From positions 1 through 8,867 of the forward strand of contig JABEUO010000004.1 of NCBI GenBank assembly GCA_013044415.1: a stretch of DNA of 8,867 nucleotides. Direction: 5' to 3'. Made by a program: the position numbers and the translations under genes. The notes under the pieces are model-generated. The model did no database searches and had not been told where the DNA came from. It saw only the letters and a program-made list of their open reading frames with translations. This document shows positions 1 through 7,266 of this stretch, piece after piece (within the stretch, counting starts at the first letter, position 1; each line of letters begins with the position of its first letter). Source of the DNA: Acidimicrobiaceae bacterium. Lineage in GTDB: Bacteria; Actinomycetota; Acidimicrobiia; Acidimicrobiales; Acidimicrobiaceae.

Positions 1-1
1 G

Positions 2-1711
2 TACTCGGCGACCCAGATCCCCCACATTCTCAAGGTGATGACGGCCCTCACGGTCGGTATCTCCGAGTCTAAGATCCGGGTGATCGCCCCGTCGGTCGGT
101 GGGGGCTTCGGGTCTAAGCTCGACGTCTATCCCGAGGAGCTGCTATGCCTAGCCCTCGCCCGCAAGCATAAGGTTCCAGTTCGTTGGACCGAAGAGCGCA
201 CCGAGGGTGCACAGGCGACGATCCAGGGTCGTGGCCAGGTTCAGCACATCGAGTTAGCAGCCGACAAGGATGGAAAGCTCTTAGGGGTAAGGGCGGATAT
301 CATCGCAGACATGGGCGGCTATCAGCAGCTGATCACCGCTGGTGTGCCCCTGCTCGGTGCATTTTTATACCACGGCGCCTACCACACCCCGACCTACGCC
401 TTCAAGTGCACCGGTGTCTATACCAACAAGACCCCGACGGATGCATATCGCGGAGCCGGCAGGCCGGAGGCAACCTACGCTATCGAACGTGCGATGGACG
501 CCCTAGCCAAGGCGGTAGGTGTAGATCCAGCGGAGATCAGGCGGCGTAATTTCATCCCGACCGAGTCCTTCCCGTACAATTCGCCCGCCGGTTTGGTCTT
601 TGACTCGGGCAACTATGGCCCGAACCTAGATCAGGCTTTAGCCGCAGTTGGTTACGAGTCACTAAGGGCCGAGCAGGAGAAGCGGAGGTCCGAGGGTTCC
701 AAGAAGCACCTTGGAATCGGGCTCAGCTTCTTCGTCGAGATGTGCGGGCTCGCACCCTCTAGGGTACTTGCGAGCTTGAACTACGCAGCTGGAGGGTGGG
801 AGTCGGCAACCGTCCGAATCCTGCCAACCTCTAAAGTCCAGGTCGTTACGGGTACCGCTCCGCATGGACAGGGCCACGAGACCGTCTGGGCGATGATCGT
901 AGCGGACAAGCTCGGCATTTCGGTGGATGACATCGAGGTCCTGCACTCCGACACCTCGATCGCCCCCCATGGAATGGACACCTACGGCTCCCGCTCACTG
1001 AGCGTCGGAGGTTCGGCGGTCCACCTTGCGACTGAGAGGGTCCTCGAGAAGGCCCAGAAGATCGCCGCCCACCTCTTGGAGGCGTCCGAGGAGGACCTCG
1101 AGTACCAAGGGGGGACCTTTAGTGTCAAGGGATCTCCGGACAAGGCCATGCCACTGGCTGCGATCGCCTTCGAGGCATTTACGGCACACAACCTCCCGGA
1201 CGGTCTCGAGCCGAACCTCGAGGCTACGACGACTTGGGATCCACCCAACTTCACCTTCCCCTTCGGCAGCCACATCGCCGTCGTAGAAGTAGACGAGGAG
1301 ACCGGCAAGGTGGACCTCTTGAGGTATATGGCGGTGGATGACTGCGGACCGAGGGTAAACCCGATGATTGTCGAGGGCCAGATCCACGGAGGATTGGCAC
1401 AAGGAATCGGACAGGCGCTCTTCGAAGAGGCGGTCTACGATACCGCCGGCAACCTGTTGAATGCGACTTTTGCGGATTACTTGTTGCCCTCTGCTGCGGA
1501 GCTTCCGAGCTTTGAGCTAGGCAATACCGTAACGGCTTCGCCGACGAACCCGCTCGGCGTAAAGGGGATCGGCGAGGCGGGAGCCATCGCATCGCCCCCA
1601 GCGGTAATGAACGCCGTCGTAGACGCACTGAGCCATATTGGAACCGTCCAGATCGAGATGCCGGCTTCACCCGAGAGGGTTTGGAAGGCTATTCAGGCCG
1701 TAAGGGCCTAG
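2..1711 (+). CDS. coxL: Aerobic-type CO dehydrogenase-like large (molybdenum) subunit, form II, 5'-truncated by window edge
   Basis: This is the catalytic molybdopterin subunit of a xanthine-oxidase-family hydroxylase. The reading frame is open from base 2, so the gene starts upstream. About 569 codons are present, against roughly 780-800 for the family, so about the last 70 percent is seen. Visible landmarks are the glycine-rich segment GGGFGSK near base 105, the active-site loop AYRGAGR at 443-463, a glutamine/histidine-rich cofactor segment GTAPHGQGHE near 850-880, and GIGEAG at 1568-1585, whose Glu (1574-1576) matches the catalytic glutamate of the family. AYRGAGR is the form II signature. 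Form I enzymes proven to oxidise CO have AYxCSFR, whose Cys binds copper, and that Cys is absent here. coxM follows after a 21-base gap, so the structural genes are probably co-transcribed as coxS-L-M. Family membership is secure. CO as substrate is not, and another small aldehyde or N-heterocycle is possible. Confidence 0.93.
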   Translation, partial: YSATQIPHILKVMTALTVGISESKIRVIAPSVGGGFGSKLDVYPEELLCLALARKHKVPVRWTEERTEGAQATIQGRGQVQHIELAADKDGKLLGVRADIIADMGGYQQLITAGVPLLGAFLYHGAYHTPTYAFKCTGVYTNKTPTDAYRGAGRPEATYAIERAMDALAKAVGVDPAEIRRRNFIPTESFPYNSPAGLVFDSGNYGPNLDQALAAVGYESLRAEQEKRRSEGSKKHLGIGLSFFVEMCGLAPSRVLASLNYAAGGWESATVRILPTSKVQVVTGTAPHGQGHETVWAMIVADKLGISVDDIEVLHSDTSIAPHGMDTYGSRSLSVGGSAVHLATERVLEKAQKIAAHLLEASEEDLEYQGGTFSVKGSPDKAMPLAAIAFEAFTAHNLPDGLEPNLEATTTWDPPNFTFPFGSHIAVVEVDEETGKVDLLRYMAVDDCGPRVNPMIVEGQIHGGLAQGIGQALFEEAVYDTAGNLLNATFADYLLPSAAELPSFELGNTVTASPTNPLGVKGIGEAGAIASPPAVMNAVVDALSHIGTVQIEMPASPERVWKAIQAVRA

Positions 1712-1720
1712 GCAGACCCC

Positions 1721-1728
1721 AAAAGGAG
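1721..1728 (+). promoter_or_regulatory. Ribosome binding site of coxM
   Basis: AAAAGGAG is a strong Shine-Dalgarno match in the coxL-coxM gap. Two ATG codons follow in tandem at 1730 and 1733. The site ends 1 base before the first and 4 bases before the second, so the second start is the better spaced. Confidence 0.7.
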
Positions 1729-1732
1729 AATG

Positions 1733-2545
1733 ATGTATCCAGCAAGTTTTAACTACCTCCGAGCTTCATCGGTTCGAGAGGCTATTTCGATGATCGGAGA
1801 CAACGAAGACGCTAAGTTCATAGCCGGCGGCCATTCGTTGGTTCCCCTGATGAAGCTCCGTTTGGCGACCCCGTCGACCCTGGTCGACATCGGCAGGATC
1901 AAGGATCTCTCCTACGTCAGGGAGGATGGTGGTCAGATTGCAATCGGAGCACTGACCCGACATAGGGATCTAGAGGTATCACCCCTACTCAATGCGAAGG
2001 CACCGATAATCGCCAAGGTGGCGGGTCAGGTCGGTGACCCTTCGGTTAGGCATAAGGGGACCATTGGAGGGTCTATCGCCCACGGCGATGGGGCTTCCGA
2101 CCTCCCTGCTGCGGCGCTGGCGCTTGATGCAGTCTTTGTAGTCGAGGGACCATCTGGAAGGAGGGAGATTAAATCTACCGAGTTTCACAAGGGATTCTTA
2201 GAGACCGCTCTCGCTCCCAATGAGGTACTCGTTGAGATCAGGGTCCCCACGAACATCGAGTCGTGGTCTTTCCAGAAGTTCAATCGGCGGGCACAGGATT
2301 GGGCGATCGTCGGGGTGGCCGCAGTGAGGAACGGTTCGACCCGGGTAGCCCTGATCAATATGGGTTCGACCCCGGTTAGGGCAGCGGGAACCGAGGCTGC
2401 GATCAAAGACGGTGCTTCGATCAAAGAGGCGGCTTCTCAGGCCGATCTCGGTCTAGATCCACCTGGCGACCTGAATGCCACGGTAGAGTTCCGTCGTCAC
2501 CTGGCGCACGTGCTAGTCGGTCGGGCACTAGAGGAACTGGGCTAA
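1733..2545 (+). CDS. coxM: CO dehydrogenase-like medium subunit (FAD-binding)
   Basis: This is the FAD subunit that passes electrons from the iron-sulfur small subunit of the Mo hydroxylase to the acceptor, in a cytoplasmic or membrane-associated complex. The 270-residue product is close to the usual length of about 280. It shows both FAD-binding motifs of the family: AGGHS at residues 31-35 and TIGGS at 110-114, the latter followed by AHGDGASD. The C-terminal FAD/CODH domain occupies roughly residues 165-268. I chose the second of two tandem ATGs because the AAAAGGAG site is better spaced for it and because family members begin with a Met-x-Pro-x-x-Phe-x-Tyr pattern, seen here as MYPASFNY. 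The alternative start is 1730. The gene lies just after coxL and before the only sizeable gap in the cluster. Identity is secure; the substrate follows that of coxL. Confidence 0.94.
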   Translation: MYPASFNYLRASSVREAISMIGDNEDAKFIAGGHSLVPLMKLRLATPSTLVDIGRIKDLSYVREDGGQIAIGALTRHRDLEVSPLLNAKAPIIAKVAGQVGDPSVRHKGTIGGSIAHGDGASDLPAAALALDAVFVVEGPSGRREIKSTEFHKGFLETALAPNEVLVEIRVPTNIESWSFQKFNRRAQDWAIVGVAAVRNGSTRVALINMGSTPVRAAGTEAAIKDGASIKEAASQADLGLDPPGDLNATVEFRRHLAHVLVGRALEELG

Positions 2546-2547
2546 CA

Positions 2548-2560
2548 GATAGTTTCTATC
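2548..2560 (+). other. Small perfect hairpin just after coxM
   Basis: GATAG-TTT-CTATC forms a 5-bp stem with a 3-base loop, starting 2 bases after the coxM stop codon. No T tract follows, so it is not a standard intrinsic terminator. It could protect or mark the 3' end of the structural-gene mRNA, or be chance. Confidence 0.35.
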
Positions 2561-2561
2561 G

Positions 2562-2622
2562 ACGGACGGTTCGGGTCGGGAATCCCTGGCTAGGACCGTC
2601 CGTTGTAGTTAACGGTCGGTTC
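2562..2622 (+). promoter_or_regulatory. Candidate operator: three phased copies of a 10-mer between coxM and coxD
   Basis: CGGACGGTTC occurs at 2563-2572. A 9-of-10 direct copy, CGGTCGGTTC, lies at 2613-2622, and an inverted copy at 2593-2602 reads CGGACGGTCC on the other strand (9 of 10). Start-to-start offsets are 30 and 20 bases, near whole helical turns, as expected for a regulator contacting one face of the DNA. The first and inverted copies also give a perfect 9-bp stem (2562-2570 with 2595-2603) around a 24-base loop. The inverted arm can instead pair downstream (2594-2599 with 2612-2617). No T tract follows, so a terminator is less likely than an operator or RNA switch. I cannot identify a convincing -35/-10 pair nearby. 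This is the only sizeable gap in the cluster, where separate control of coxDEFG would be expected. Confidence 0.4.
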
Positions 2623-2693
2623 CACCTTTTACCCGCAACCCAGCGTCGACAAGACGGGCGGTGTTAGGTGGCCCCGGGCGAATTTGGCGGCAT

Positions 2694-2700
2694 GGAAGGA
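2694..2700 (+). promoter_or_regulatory. Ribosome binding site of coxD
   Basis: GGAAGGA ends 5 bases before the ATG at 2706. It decides the start in favour of that ATG over the in-frame GTG at 2661, which would add 15 residues unlike the family N-terminus and has only a weak upstream match. Confidence 0.65.
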
Positions 2701-2705
2701 TTTTG

Positions 2706-3659
2706 ATGGCGGGTAACCTCTTTGGGATTTCCAACCCAAAAGAGCTCACAGATGAGTTGGAGAAGTTTGACTACCTAGCCGACGAGGGGCTCTCTGTAGC
2801 GCTCTTTTTGGCCTTGAGTCTCTCTAGGCCGATCCTGTTAGAGGGTGAGGCGGGTGTCGGAAAGACCGAAGTAGCCAGGACGATCTCCACATGGCTTGGC
2901 GTCCCTTTGATCAGACTCCAGTGCTATGAGGGCGTCGATGCACAGATGGCGGTGTACGAGTGGGACTATCCGAGGCAGCTACTACACCTCAGGACCCTAG
3001 AGGTGACCGAGGCCGACCACACCTCGGGACTGGACGCCGAAGTGGTCGAGGGGGAGCTCTATACCGAGCGTTTCCTGATCCGCAGGCCACTGCTGCAGGC
3101 GATTGATCCGGGCTCGTTGACTAAGAAGGACGACGGGAGGGTCCTCCCACCAGTCTTGCTGATCGACGAGGTGGATAGGGCGGACGACGAGTTCGAGGCG
3201 TTCCTTTTGGAGGTCCTCTCTGACTATTCGATTACCGTACCCGAGCTCGGAACCTTCGAAGCCGAAGTTCCGCCCATCGTCATCATCACCTCGAATAGGA
3301 CTAGGGACGTACACGACGCACTGAAGAGGCGGTGCCTTTACCACTGGGTCGAGCATCCTAGCTTTGAGCGGGAGGTCGAGATTATAACCCGGCGTGCCCC
3401 AGAAGTCGAGAGGAGCCTCGCTTCTCAAGTAGCCGCTGTCGCCGATCAGATGAGGAAGGTCGGCCTCTATAAGCCCCCGGGGATTGCAGAGGTCATCGAT
3501 TGGGCGAGGTCCCTCTCCCTGCTTGGAGAGACCAAGATCGACGCCGATTCACTTAAGGCATCACTCGGGGCGATACTCAAGTATCGAGAGGACCAAGAGA
3601 AGATTCGAGCCCTGGACATAACCGAGCTCGTCAGGGGAGCCGTTCTAAAAGGGGTTTGA
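2706..3659 (+). CDS. coxD: CoxD, MoxR-type AAA+ ATPase for Mo-hydroxylase maturation
   Basis: The 317-residue product is a cytoplasmic AAA+ ATPase of the MoxR/CoxD group. Walker A (GEAGVGKT) lies at residues 47-54, Walker B (VLLIDEVD) at 150-157, sensor-1 Asn at 197 in TSNRTRDVHD, and the CoxD-like ALKRRCLYHW with candidate arginine-finger residues at 205-214. A helical lid domain fills the remainder. In Oligotropha (Afipia) carboxidovorans, CoxD acts as an unfoldase-like chaperone that lets sulfur and copper be added to the Mo centre of apo-CO dehydrogenase. Here it would remodel the CoxSLM-like apo-enzyme with CoxE, although the large subunit lacks the copper-binding Cys, so the copper step may be unnecessary. 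The start is fixed by the GGAAGGA site. coxE begins 1 base after the stop, so the two genes are probably translationally coupled. Confidence 0.93.
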   Translation: MAGNLFGISNPKELTDELEKFDYLADEGLSVALFLALSLSRPILLEGEAGVGKTEVARTISTWLGVPLIRLQCYEGVDAQMAVYEWDYPRQLLHLRTLEVTEADHTSGLDAEVVEGELYTERFLIRRPLLQAIDPGSLTKKDDGRVLPPVLLIDEVDRADDEFEAFLLEVLSDYSITVPELGTFEAEVPPIVIITSNRTRDVHDALKRRCLYHWVEHPSFEREVEIITRRAPEVERSLASQVAAVADQMRKVGLYKPPGIAEVIDWARSLSLLGETKIDADSLKASLGAILKYREDQEKIRALDITELVRGAVLKGV

Positions 3660-3660
3660 G

Positions 3661-4776
3661 TTGGCCAGACCTGCCGAGATAGCAGCGGGATTTGCATACA
3701 CGCTTCGGGGGGAGGGCATCGCCGTCCCCGCTACTGCGGTGGCCAATTTTCACGAGGCACTCGGCGTTGTGGGGATCGACTCCAAGGCTTCGGTCTACTG
3801 GGCGGGGAGGGCGACACTGATTACCAGGCCCGAATCCTTTGACACCTACGATCGCTGTTTCGATCGATTCTGGCTCGCAAGGACCAAGATGGTCGAGGCT
3901 AAGACCTCGATTCCCTCGACGATGCTGATCGTGACCGACGACCTGGAGGATCCGGCTAGCCAAGAAGAGGACGCCGAATACCAAGAGGTCACTTTTGATC
4001 AGGTACTCGCCCTTCGCTACTCCGAAAAGGAGGTCCTGAGGGACCAGGACTTCTCGAAGATGAATAGGGAGGAACTGGTGATTGCGATGAGGATGATCCA
4101 GCTCTTCCGCTGGTCACCTCCGTTGCGCAGTTCATTCAGGCGGGTCGCCAACCCAAAGGGAAACCGGGTGGACCTACGAAAGACGATCAGGAAGTCCCTC
4201 TCCGCCGGGGGCGAAGCTACCGTCCCAGAGATGATGGATAGGACTTTTAAGCGGCGAAAAGTTGTCTTTTTGTGCGATGTCTCGGGATCTATGGAGCCCT
4301 ATTCGAGGCCCCTTTTGCACCTGGCCCATTCGGCGGTGCTCGGGGCACAGCGGGTAGAGGTATTCACCATGGCAACCAGGCTGACCCGTATCACCCGGCA
4401 GCTGCAATCTAAGGATCCCGAGAGGGCGCTCAAGGACGCATCGGAGAAGGTCGTCGACTTCTCGGGGGGTACGAGGTTAGGAGAGTTGATTAAGAGCTTC
4501 AACGATCATTTTGCGATAAGGGGTATGGCGAGGCGGGCGATCGTGGTTATATCCTCCGATGGCTGGGATCGCGGTGACCCGGAGGTCATGTCGAGGGAGA
4601 TGCAGAGGTTACACCGAGTGGCCCACAAGGTCATCTGGATCAATCCCCTAAAGGCGATGCCTGGTTATGCGCCACTAGCGAGGGGGATGGCCGCAGCACT
4701 TCCCTATATCGATTCATTCTTAGAAGGTCATTCTGTAGCGGCCCTAGAGGCTTTGGTCAAGGAGATTTCGAAGTGA
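3661..4776 (+). CDS. coxE: CoxE, von Willebrand factor A domain protein partnered with CoxD
   Basis: The 371-residue protein has a helical N-terminal region (about residues 1-190) with the CoxE-typical YWAGRATLITRPESF segment, and a C-terminal VWA domain (about 200-370). The MIDAS metal-site residues are intact: D206, S208 and S210 in DVSGSM, T271 in FSGGTRLGE, and D300 in VISSDGWD. VWA proteins of this group act as metal-dependent adaptors for a MoxR-type ATPase, here CoxD, presenting the apo-enzyme for cofactor maturation. No signal peptide or membrane segment is visible, so it is cytoplasmic. The start is a TTG 1 base after the coxD stop, preceded by AAAAGGGG inside the coxD end. Its stop overlaps the coxF start by 4 bases (GTGA). 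Function is assigned by family and context. Confidence 0.92.
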   Translation: MARPAEIAAGFAYTLRGEGIAVPATAVANFHEALGVVGIDSKASVYWAGRATLITRPESFDTYDRCFDRFWLARTKMVEAKTSIPSTMLIVTDDLEDPASQEEDAEYQEVTFDQVLALRYSEKEVLRDQDFSKMNREELVIAMRMIQLFRWSPPLRSSFRRVANPKGNRVDLRKTIRKSLSAGGEATVPEMMDRTFKRRKVVFLCDVSGSMEPYSRPLLHLAHSAVLGAQRVEVFTMATRLTRITRQLQSKDPERALKDASEKVVDFSGGTRLGELIKSFNDHFAIRGMARRAIVVISSDGWDRGDPEVMSREMQRLHRVAHKVIWINPLKAMPGYAPLARGMAAALPYIDSFLEGHSVAALEALVKEISK

Positions 4777-5987
4777 AAGAGATACTCACACAGGTTCTTA
4801 GCTGGAGGGATCAGGGTCTTAAGGTAGCTCTGGCGAAGGTGGTCGCCGTGGAGGGATCGAGCCCGAGGGAGGTCGGCGCTACCATGGCAGTCAACGAAAG
4901 GGCCGAGGTGGCCGGTTCGGTTTCCGGTGGATGCGTCGAGGGCGCAGTGGTCCAAGAGGCCCTTGGTGCCATGGGGGCGTCCGAGGCGACTATGAAGTCC
5001 GTTGGAATCTTGCCACCCGGTGACGATTCACTGATTGGGTGTGCCCGGACGGTGACCTTTGGCTACTCCGACGACGAGGCCTTTGCCGTCGGGCTGACCT
5101 GCGGTGGGACACTGCATATCCTGGTCCAGCCGGAGCTACCCAGCTTCATCGACCTCCTCGCCGAGAAGCTTTCCAAAGATGAGCCGCTCGTTGTAGCTAC
5201 GGTATTTGCGACCGAAGACCTCTCTCAGGATACGACCTCTGAGTATTTCGCCGAGATGAACCAGGGGGTGATGCTCCCAAGCACCGGTGCTTCGATGATG
5301 GTCGACTCTAAGGGAGAGGTATTTGGATCCCTCGGCAATGCTGACCTGGACCGGGTGGTCAAAAGGGACGCCCAGGCCGCCTTGGAACACGGTCGCTCGA
5401 CTCGGAGGCACTTTGGCCGATCCGGGCAGTCTAGGGCTCAAGAGGTTGGGGTAGTCTTCGAGGTCTACGCTCCACCGCCGAGGATGCTGATCTTCGGGGC
5501 GGTCGACTTCACCGCCGCGCTGGCCAGGGTATCTAAGGTCCTCGGGTACCAGGTGACCGTCTGTGACGCTAGACCGATCTTTGCCACCAAGGAGAGGTTC
5601 CCTATGGCCGACCAGGTTGAAGTCGACTGGCCAGATCGCTATATCGAGAAGGTTGGAGCAGAGCTAGGACCGTCCGACGCCATCTGTGTGCTGACCCACG
5701 ACCCCAAATTTGACGTCCCGGCGATTACCGAGGCCCTCAAGACCAAGGTCGGATATATCGGGGCGATGGGGAGCAGAAGGACCCATTCGGAGAGGCTCAA
5801 CCGGCTCATCGAGACCGGCATCGATCCCAAGGATCTGGATAGGGTGATGGGGCCGATAGGGCTAGATATTGGTGCTACCAGTCCCGAGGAGACGGCTATT
5901 TCGATCATGGCCGAGGTCATCGCCTGTAGCGCAAAGAAGAACCTGGCGAGCCTGAAGGACTCCCAGGGCCCGATACACGTCAGGTAG
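4773..5987 (+). CDS. coxF: CoxF / XdhC-family molybdenum cofactor chaperone
   Basis: The 404-residue protein has the two-domain XdhC/CoxI architecture. The N-terminal domain (about residues 10-75) carries VEGSSPREVGA at 26-36 and GSVSGGCVEG at 48-57, including conserved Cys54. The C-terminal Rossmann-type domain (about 236-385) carries MLIFGAVDF at 238-246, CDARP at 264-268, YIGAMGSRRTH, and a SPEETAISIMAEV segment near the end. XdhC proteins bind molybdopterin, support its sulfuration and hand it to the apo-hydroxylase, which is the inferred role here. Starting at GTG 4773, it overlaps the coxE stop by 4 bases, a classic coupled junction. The intermediate region (about 76-230) has no motif I recognise. 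Assignment to the XdhC/CoxI/CoxF superfamily is firm. The label CoxF rather than CoxI rests on position after coxDE. Confidence 0.9.
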   Translation: MKEILTQVLSWRDQGLKVALAKVVAVEGSSPREVGATMAVNERAEVAGSVSGGCVEGAVVQEALGAMGASEATMKSVGILPPGDDSLIGCARTVTFGYSDDEAFAVGLTCGGTLHILVQPELPSFIDLLAEKLSKDEPLVVATVFATEDLSQDTTSEYFAEMNQGVMLPSTGASMMVDSKGEVFGSLGNADLDRVVKRDAQAALEHGRSTRRHFGRSGQSRAQEVGVVFEVYAPPPRMLIFGAVDFTAALARVSKVLGYQVTVCDARPIFATKERFPMADQVEVDWPDRYIEKVGAELGPSDAICVLTHDPKFDVPAITEALKTKVGYIGAMGSRRTHSERLNRLIETGIDPKDLDRVMGPIGLDIGATSPEETAISIMAEVIACSAKKNLASLKDSQGPIHVR

Positions 5988-5999
5988 TGGGTTATCTAG

Positions 6000-6560
6000 T
6001 TGGCTGAAGCGGTCTGTGTATTGGCGGCCGGGGTAGGTAGTCGATTCAAGGGGTCGACCCCAAAGCTTCGGACCATCTTTCGTGGAAAAGAGTTGGTGCG
6101 TTGGTCACTGGAGGCTGCGCTGGCCGTCCCGGCCGAGGAACACTTTGTGGTAGTCGGTGGAACAGAGATCGGGGATCTAATCCCGAAGGGATTCGAGGTG
6201 CTAGAGAATGATCGCTACCAAAGCGGTATGGCGAGCAGTGTGATGGTGGCAATCGAGGAGGCGCGCTTAAAGGGATTGAATGCGATAACTATAGGGTTGG
6301 GAGACCAGCCGGGTATCGACGCCCGATGCTGGACTAGTGTGTTTGTAAGCCGTACTTCGCCGATAACCGTCGCTACCTACGATGGCAAGAGGCGAAATCC
6401 GGTTCGGTTGGCCGAATCAGTCTGGGGACTGATGCCAGCCGTAGGTGATTTGGGGGCAAGGGAGCTGATCTCGTCACATCCCGAACTCGTCGCTGAGGTC
6501 GCGTGTGACGCAGAGCCATTCGATATCGATACTTTGGAGGATTTGGAGATATGGAGATAA
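6000..6560 (+). CDS. MobA/MocA-like molybdopterin nucleotidyltransferase
   Basis: This 186-residue NTP-transferase-fold protein has the nucleotide-binding signature LAAGVGSRFKG at residues 8-18 with Lys22, a metal-site Asp in GDQPGID (101-107), the family segment TYDGKRRNPVRLAESVW, GDLGARELI, and a C-terminal DIDTLEDLE at 175-183. Proteins of this group (MobA, MocA, MobA-like) attach GMP or CMP to molybdopterin. CO dehydrogenase-type enzymes carry molybdopterin cytosine dinucleotide, so a CTP-dependent, MocA-like activity is the best guess from context. The sequence does not prove base preference. The gene starts with TTG 12 bases after coxF, with only a weak ribosome-binding match, and its last 10 bases overlap the coxG start. 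Length is normal and no truncation is seen. Confidence 0.85.
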   Translation: MAEAVCVLAAGVGSRFKGSTPKLRTIFRGKELVRWSLEAALAVPAEEHFVVVGGTEIGDLIPKGFEVLENDRYQSGMASSVMVAIEEARLKGLNAITIGLGDQPGIDARCWTSVFVSRTSPITVATYDGKRRNPVRLAESVWGLMPAVGDLGARELISSHPELVAEVACDAEPFDIDTLEDLEIWR

Positions 6561-7234
6561 GGAACGAATTTACCGTCTCGGTCCCGATCGAGCAGGCCTG
6601 GGAGACTCTCACCGACGTTGAGAAGATCGCCCCCTGTCTTCCGGGGGCCTCCCTAGACGGCAGGGACGGCGAGAGCTACCTGGGCCAGGTAAAGATCAAG
6701 GTCGGCCCGATTACCGCTTCATACAAGGGTAAGGCGCATTTTATAGAGAAGGACGAACAGGCTCACAAGGCGGTCCTCAAGGCCGAGGGACGGGATACCA
6801 AGGGCCAAGGCAACGCTTCGGCGACTATTACCGCACAGCTCAAAGAGGCGGGCTCTGGCACCTTCGTAGAGGTGACCACGGACTTGGCGATATCTGGTAG
6901 GGTCGCTCAGTTTGGTAGGGGGGTACTCGCTGATGTTTCGGGAAAGCTCCTCGAACAGTTCGTAGCGACCCTCGAGTCGACGGTCTTAGGATCCAACGCC
7001 CCAGCCTCATCGGCATCCTCGCCTGAGGATACTAACGGAAAGGCAACTACTTCGGGCGCTTCGACTTCGGGATCTGCCACTCAGCCGAGAAGCGTAGAAC
7101 CAGAGCCCGTCGACCTGATGGGGCTCGCCGGGAAGACCATGGCGAAGCGACTGCTTCCGGCTATACCGGCGGTATTTTTTGTGATTTTGATCCTACTCAA
7201 GAGGAACAAGAAGAATCGGCGCAAAAGAGCCTGA
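6551..7234 (+). CDS. coxG: CoxG-like SRPBCC protein with C-terminal membrane anchor
   Basis: The 227-residue protein has an N-terminal SRPBCC/CoxG domain (about residues 1-145), including FTVSVPIEQAWETLTDVEKIAPCLPGA at its start and the GRVAQFGRGV segment. A low-complexity Ser/Thr/Ala/Pro linker (about 147-190) follows, then one hydrophobic segment (201-216) and a strongly basic tail (217-227). The topology suggests a tail-anchored protein with its lipid-binding domain on the cytoplasmic face. CoxG is needed for membrane attachment of CO dehydrogenase in Oligotropha, and mycobacterial CoxG has been reported to deliver menaquinone to the enzyme. A similar link from this enzyme to the quinone pool is inferred. 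The ATG lies inside the end of the nucleotidyltransferase gene, with GGAGG 9 bases upstream. This is the last gene of the packed operon. Confidence 0.9.
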   Translation: MEIRNEFTVSVPIEQAWETLTDVEKIAPCLPGASLDGRDGESYLGQVKIKVGPITASYKGKAHFIEKDEQAHKAVLKAEGRDTKGQGNASATITAQLKEAGSGTFVEVTTDLAISGRVAQFGRGVLADVSGKLLEQFVATLESTVLGSNAPASSASSPEDTNGKATTSGASTSGSATQPRSVEPEPVDLMGLAGKTMAKRLLPAIPAVFFVILILLKRNKKNRRKRA

Positions 7235-7266
7235 CCAGATAAAGAGCTGACCGCAGGCAAGCTGAG

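Noticed and set aside
662..1670. Several minus-strand open frames of 66-139 codons within coxL
   Set aside because: They lie opposite a well-conserved coding frame and have biased, low-complexity composition. They are shadows created by codon bias.
2562..2610. Rho-independent terminator after coxM
   Set aside because: The 9-bp stem has a 24-base loop and is followed by TGTAGTT rather than a T tract.
2661..2705. In-frame GTG start giving coxD 15 more residues, or a short leader peptide
   Set aside because: It has only a weak ribosome-binding match, and the extra residues do not resemble the family. The ATG at 2706 has a clear GGAAGGA site.
2546..2705. Molybdenum-cofactor riboswitch before coxD
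   Set aside because: Only two simple stems are visible. The multi-helix conserved core expected of that riboswitch cannot be recognised.
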